A DNA stretch of 7,752 nt from Streptosporangiaceae bacterium (GTDB lineage Bacteria; Actinomycetota; Actinomycetes; Streptosporangiales; Streptosporangiaceae): contig JASIGD010000568.1 in assembly GCA_030045295.1 (NCBI GenBank), positions 1 to 7,752 of the forward strand, written 5' to 3'. The notes beneath the pieces were generated by a model. The model saw only the letters and a list, made by a program, of their open reading frames with translations. It was not told where the DNA came from and ran no database searches. Shown piece by piece: positions 5,936-7,752 of the stretch (its first letter is position 1; each line of letters begins with the position of its first letter). Position numbers and translations under genes: made by a program.

Positions 5936-6235
5936 TTAAAGTGCTCCATCCCGGCCGAGGATAGCCGGGGCCGCCTTGCTGGCCTGCCCCTGCACCGGGG
6001 TGCTGCGGCTCCAGGCCTGCCCGTTCGCGGAGCTGGAGACCAGCAGGTCGCTGGTGGCGTTGTTGGCCACGAACGCGACCCACAGCTTGTTCTGGAACAC
6101 CGCCAGCGCCGGGGCCGCCTTGCTCGCCTGCCCCTGCACCGGGGTGCTCGGGCTCCAGTTTGATCCATCTTTTGAGTAACAGGCGAGCAGCTGATTCGTA
6201 TTGTTATTGGCGACGAATGTGAGGTGCAAACTCAT
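5936..6235 (-). CDS. Two-blade beta-propeller mini-protein, putative lectin-like subunit
   Basis: The 99-residue product consists of two 48-residue repeats: residues 3-50 and 51-98. Each has FVANN at its start (7-11, 55-59), a DGxxW or NGxxW turn resembling a degenerate Asp-box (W27, W75), and STPVQGQASKAAPA (30-43, 78-91). This is a beta-propeller blade of the BNR/tectonin-like kind, usually present in six or seven copies. Here there are only two and the ends fall on blade boundaries. The final strand differs (ILGRDGAL against LAVFQNKL). ATG 6235 is chosen over the upstream in-frame ATGs because GGAGGT (6245-6240) sits 4 bases before it. There is no signal peptide. It may trimerise into a six-bladed ring, as the two-repeat Ralstonia lectin RSL does. 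The alternative is a remnant of a longer gene. Function and ligand are unknown. Confidence 0.65.
   Translation of the reverse strand: MSLHLTFVANNNTNQLLACYSKDGSNWSPSTPVQGQASKAAPALAVFQNKLWVAFVANNATSDLLVSSSANGQAWSRSTPVQGQASKAAPAILGRDGAL
5964..6158. repeat. Direct repeat, 51 bp at 94% identity, coding the blade core
   Basis: The unit at 5964-6014 and the unit at 6108-6158 differ at 3 of 51 positions and are 144 bases (48 codons) apart. The rest of each blade is much less alike, so this piece was duplicated recently or is being homogenised by recombination. In the protein it covers the WSxSTPVQGQASKAAPA stretch. Confidence 0.9.
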
Positions 6236-6239
6236 TGTT

Positions 6240-6245
6240 ACCTCC
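6240..6245 (-). promoter_or_regulatory. Consensus Shine-Dalgarno of the propeller gene
   Basis: GGAGGT on the - strand is a perfect anti-16S match 4 bases before ATG 6235. It decides the start and argues that the short frame is translated. Upstream, TATCAT (6289-6284) could be a -10 box, without a clear -35. The inverted repeat ATCCT (6261-6265)/AGGAT (6272-6276) lies in the leader. Confidence 0.65.
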
Positions 6246-6262
6246 ATCCGGGCAGTGAGCAT

Positions 6263-6770
6263 CCTGTGATGAGGATTTGCCTAATGATACCGAGGTAAGT
6301 TCAGGCATCACCGCCTACGCCCTGGGCCTGCGGCACGCCCGGTCGGCCATCTGGATGCAAACCACGGGCGCGTCCCGGGACCGCTGCTGCCTCCCCAGGT
6401 TGCTCGGCCTGTCCACAGCCGCGCAGGGCAGCGGTTGCACGCTCGGATTGCCTTACTCCGCTGCTGTACGGCCGTGCGGGAACTCGAAACGGCCGCGCGG
6501 CAGCTACCCTCTCCGGGTCTGTCCCCAGCCAGGCGGCGTCACCGGCGCGAGGCCGCCGCCGTGGCATTCCTGGCAACCGCAGTGCGCCTCCCGGTGACGC
6601 CCCAGCGGGTCGGCCGCGACAGTGCAGTGAGGCCCGCAGCGTCCCGTACTAGGCGTCATAGCACCCGTGATATCACAGCCGGACGCCGCGCTTGTACACG
6701 GCCGAGCAGGCCGGGCAGACGGCAGCTGCCAGTCTCGTCCCTCGAACCCCGGCCTTCTGACGCTTCTTTG
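6263..6770. other. Unassigned 508-bp stretch
   Basis: I find no supportable gene here on either strand. Open frames exist (for example - strand 6301-6576 and + strand 6277-6597), but their products are Arg/Pro/Ala-rich without recognisable motifs, as expected from chance in GC-rich DNA. The 6160-6300 border is visibly richer in A+T than its surroundings. The 10-base palindrome GTGATATCAC (6667-6676) is the only sharp small feature. It could be the 3' flank of the decayed insertion sequence or an eroded gene. Confidence 0.5.
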
Positions 6771-6914
6771 TCAAGGCTGCAGGGGAGGATTCATCGTCCC
6801 GGTGAGCTGCCGGTAGAGCGCGCAGGCGATATAGCGCTTGAGGCAGCGGCGGGATCTCGCGTAGGGTCTCCCCTCGGCGGTGCGCCGGGCGACGTAGGCG
6901 CGGGTCCGCGGCAT
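6771..6914 (-). pseudogene. Decayed C-terminal remnant of an IS110-like transposase
   Basis: The - strand reads PRTRAYVARRTAEG, then RPYARSR, then RCLKRYIACALYRQLT. IS110/IS116/IS902-type transposases end with a similar stretch: PRTxAYVARRTAEGKxxREIxRCLKRYIAREIY. The odd middle is explained by two compensating indels. One lost A near 6867-6873 and one extra C near 6848-6853 shift and then restore frame. Undoing both gives EGKTLREIRRCLKRYIA. Only about 45 residues survive. The DEDD and Ser catalytic parts would lie beyond 6960, where tRNA-Ser(GGA) sits, so they were lost. The family is assigned by recall of the motif; another transposase type is possible. Confidence 0.55.
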
Positions 6915-6974
6915 CGGCGGGACTCGGGCCGGGAAGCTGACCAAGCCCTGTGGCGTCGTGCCTGCCCAGCGCGG

Positions 6975-7059
6975 CGGAGGATGCGAGATTCGAACTCGCG
7001 AGGGGTTGCCCCCAACACGCTTTCCAAGCGTGCGCCCTAGGCCACTAGGCGAATCCTCC
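6975..7059 (-). tRNA. tRNA-Ser(GGA)
   Basis: This is an 85-base class II tRNA on the - strand. The acceptor stem GGAGGAT (7059-7053) pairs with ATCCTCC (6982-6976) and the discriminator is G (6975). The anticodon stem CACGC/GCGTG encloses TTGGAAA with anticodon GGA (7025-7023), reading UCC and UCU. A long variable arm and T-loop AGTTCGAATCT are present, and CCA is not encoded. It is transcribed away from ffs. Its 3' end points into the cargo and the transposase remnant begins some 60 bases beyond it. Confidence 0.97.
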
Positions 7060-7066
7060 GCCGGGA

Positions 7067-7072
7067 AGCTTA
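7067..7072 (-). promoter_or_regulatory. Putative -10 box of tRNA-Ser(GGA)
   Basis: TAAGCT on the - strand, within GGTAAGCT, lies 7 bases before the tRNA 5' end, the same box and spacing as at the other tRNA-Ser gene (83-88). Transcription would start at or next to the mature 5' end. Confidence 0.45.
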
Positions 7073-7170
7073 CCCGAATCACTACAGCTCTGGCCGCCCG
7101 GGAAGGCAACAGGCGCGCCACGGCGGACGGCCTGGTGGCGGCCGGGGCAGCATCCGGTCGCCGGGCTGAC

Positions 7171-7176
7171 TACACT
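7171..7176 (+). promoter_or_regulatory. Putative -10 box of ffs
   Basis: TACACT (TANNNT), preceded by TGAC, lies 7 bases before the predicted first base of the SRP RNA. No clear -35 is seen. The 124-base region 7060-7183 is a divergent promoter region serving tRNA-Ser(GGA) and ffs. It also holds an inverted repeat, CGCCAC (7116-7121)/GTGGCG (7135-7140). Confidence 0.45.
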
Positions 7177-7183
7177 GGCCCGT

Positions 7184-7271
7184 GGCCCCCCGCACGGCGT
7201 TTATCCCGCCAACCCCCCCAGGGCCGGAAGGCAGCAAGGGTACGTGGGCTCTGACGGGTGTGCGGGGGGTC
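7184..7271 (+). ncRNA. ffs: Bacterial SRP RNA (4.5S type)
   Basis: This is the RNA component of the signal recognition particle. It binds Ffh to target nascent membrane and secreted proteins. The apical region CCGGAAGGCAGCAAGGG carries the GGAA tetraloop (7226-7229) and the conserved asymmetric loop bound by Ffh. The ends close with GGCCCCCCGCAC (7184-7195) against GTGCGGGGGGTC (7260-7271), 12 pairs including one G-U. The size of about 88 bases fits the short form without an Alu domain. Exact ends are inferred from the stem. Placement directly before dnaX is a common actinobacterial arrangement. Confidence 0.92.
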
Positions 7272-7297
7272 CCCCGATTACCGGTGAGGATGAGCTG

Positions 7298-7752
7298 ATG
7301 GCAGCAGCCGCGTCGGAACGCGAGGGAGCGACCCCGGTTGCAGGGTCCAGCCTGGCCCTGTACCGCAAGTACCGTCCGGCGACGTTCGCTGAGGTGAAGG
7401 GGCAGGACCACGTCACCGGACCGCTCCGGCAGGCGCTGCGCACCGGGCGGATCAATCACGCGTACCTGTTCAGCGGGCCGCGCGGGTGCGGCAAAACCTC
7501 CAGCGCGCGCATTCTCGCCCGGTCGCTGAACTGCGTCAACGGCCCCACGCCCGATCCCTGCGGGGTCTGTGATTCCTGCGTCGCGCTCGCCCCGAACGGC
7601 CCGGGCAGCATCGACGTCATCGAGATCGACGCCGCCTCGCACGGCGGCGTGGACGACGCCAGGGAACTGCGCGAGCGGGCTTTCTATACCCCGGTGTCCG
7701 GGCGCTTCAAGATCTACATCATCGACGAGGCGCACATGGTCACCCAGCAGGG
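7298..7752 (+). CDS. dnaX: DNA polymerase III gamma/tau subunit, N-terminal part (runs off window)
   Basis: This is the clamp-loader ATPase subunit of the replicative polymerase. The 151 visible residues show a 17-residue N-terminal extension, LALYRKYRPATFAEVKGQ (the DnaX start signature), Walker A GPRGCGKT (60-67, K66), the zinc ligands C79, C88, C91 and C94, and Walker B IIDEAH (141-146). GGTGAGGA (7283-7290) is placed 7 bases before ATG 7298. A three-codon frame ATGAGCTGA at 7290-7298 ends on the first base of the start codon (TGATG), perhaps by chance. The gene lies 27 bases after ffs. The C-terminal tau region is outside the window. Confidence 0.97.
   Translation, partial: MAAAASEREGATPVAGSSLALYRKYRPATFAEVKGQDHVTGPLRQALRTGRINHAYLFSGPRGCGKTSSARILARSLNCVNGPTPDPCGVCDSCVALAPNGPGSIDVIEIDAASHGGVDDARELRERAFYTPVSGRFKIYIIDEAHMVTQQ

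Noticed and set aside
6236..6262. Two upstream in-frame ATGs for the propeller gene (MLTARMEVT extension)
   Set aside because: They lie on or before the consensus GGAGGT, which correctly serves ATG 6235, and the extra residues are not part of the blade repeat.
6735..6760. tRNA-like GGGTTCGAGGG on the - strand as a truncated tRNA attachment site
   Set aside because: The flanking bases do not form a T-arm stem and no acceptor or anticodon arm can be found.
6435..7040. 201-codon + strand frame ending inside tRNA-Ser(GGA)
   Set aside because: It runs antisense through the transposase remnant and the tRNA. The product has no motif.
96..7059. Inverted tRNA-Ser pair as terminal inverted repeats of a transposon
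   Set aside because: Both are complete tRNAs with different anticodons and own promoters. Their similarity is explained by common tRNA-Ser ancestry, and no target duplication is visible outside them.
7082..7735. 217-codon - strand frame opposite ffs and dnaX
   Set aside because: It overlaps the SRP RNA and is antisense to the unmistakable DnaX reading frame.
1..7752. CRISPR array, toxin-antitoxin pair or phage-defence cassette
   Set aside because: No regularly spaced repeats are present (the only repeats are the 15-bp and 51-bp coding ones), and no nuclease, toxin or phage genes were recognised.

Overview
The window is very GC-rich and has strong Shine-Dalgarno sites, ATGA-coupled genes, a likely leaderless start, tRNA genes without an encoded CCA, and a short bacterial SRP RNA directly upstream of dnaX. 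Together these point to an actinobacterium (high-GC Gram-positive). I cannot name the genus. Homology statements rest on motif recognition, not database searches.

Layout. The left edge (1-182) holds the last codons of what looks like tadA (tRNA adenosine deaminase), a GC-rich hairpin and tRNA-Ser(CGA) on the + strand. The right edge (6975-7752) holds tRNA-Ser(GGA) on the - strand, the SRP RNA gene ffs (+) and the start of dnaX (+), which runs off the window. These housekeeping genes bracket about 6.8 kb of cargo. The two tRNA-Ser genes face each other, with their 3' ends pointing inward, and share an identical GGTAAGCT box at the same distance upstream.

Cargo, left to right. (i) 339-1610 (+): a membrane-anchored alpha/beta-hydrolase with a GYSEG nucleophile elbow and an unusual AAAAK-repeat, proline-rich tail. 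(ii) 1683-3026 (-): a FAD-dependent pyridine nucleotide-disulfide oxidoreductase with an intact CxxxxC redox centre, but Phe in place of the usual catalytic His. It has a probable leaderless promoter and an upstream inverted repeat. (iii) 3153-4685 (-): an AMP-forming acyl-CoA ligase. (iv) 4682-5674 (-): a phosphotriesterase-like metal-dependent lactonase. Genes (iv) and (iii) overlap by ATGA and form an operon, preceded by a 25-bp palindrome over a TTGACA -35 box. The simplest reading is lactone opening, then CoA activation of the hydroxy acid, with the oxidoreductase and exported esterase possibly serving related catabolism. The substrate cannot be read from the sequence. (v) 5936-6235 (-): a 99-residue protein made of exactly two 48-residue beta-propeller blades, with a perfect GGAGGT Shine-Dalgarno and a hairpin after its stop. 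(vi) 6263-6770: no recognisable gene. (vii) 6771-6914 (-): the decayed C-terminal end of an IS110-like transposase beside the 3' end of tRNA-Ser(GGA).

Overall this is a cargo segment in a slot between conserved translation and replication genes, with a mobile-element scar at one border. The item most likely to be new biology is the two-blade mini-propeller. The coupled lactonase-CoA ligase operon and the His-less oxidoreductase are next.
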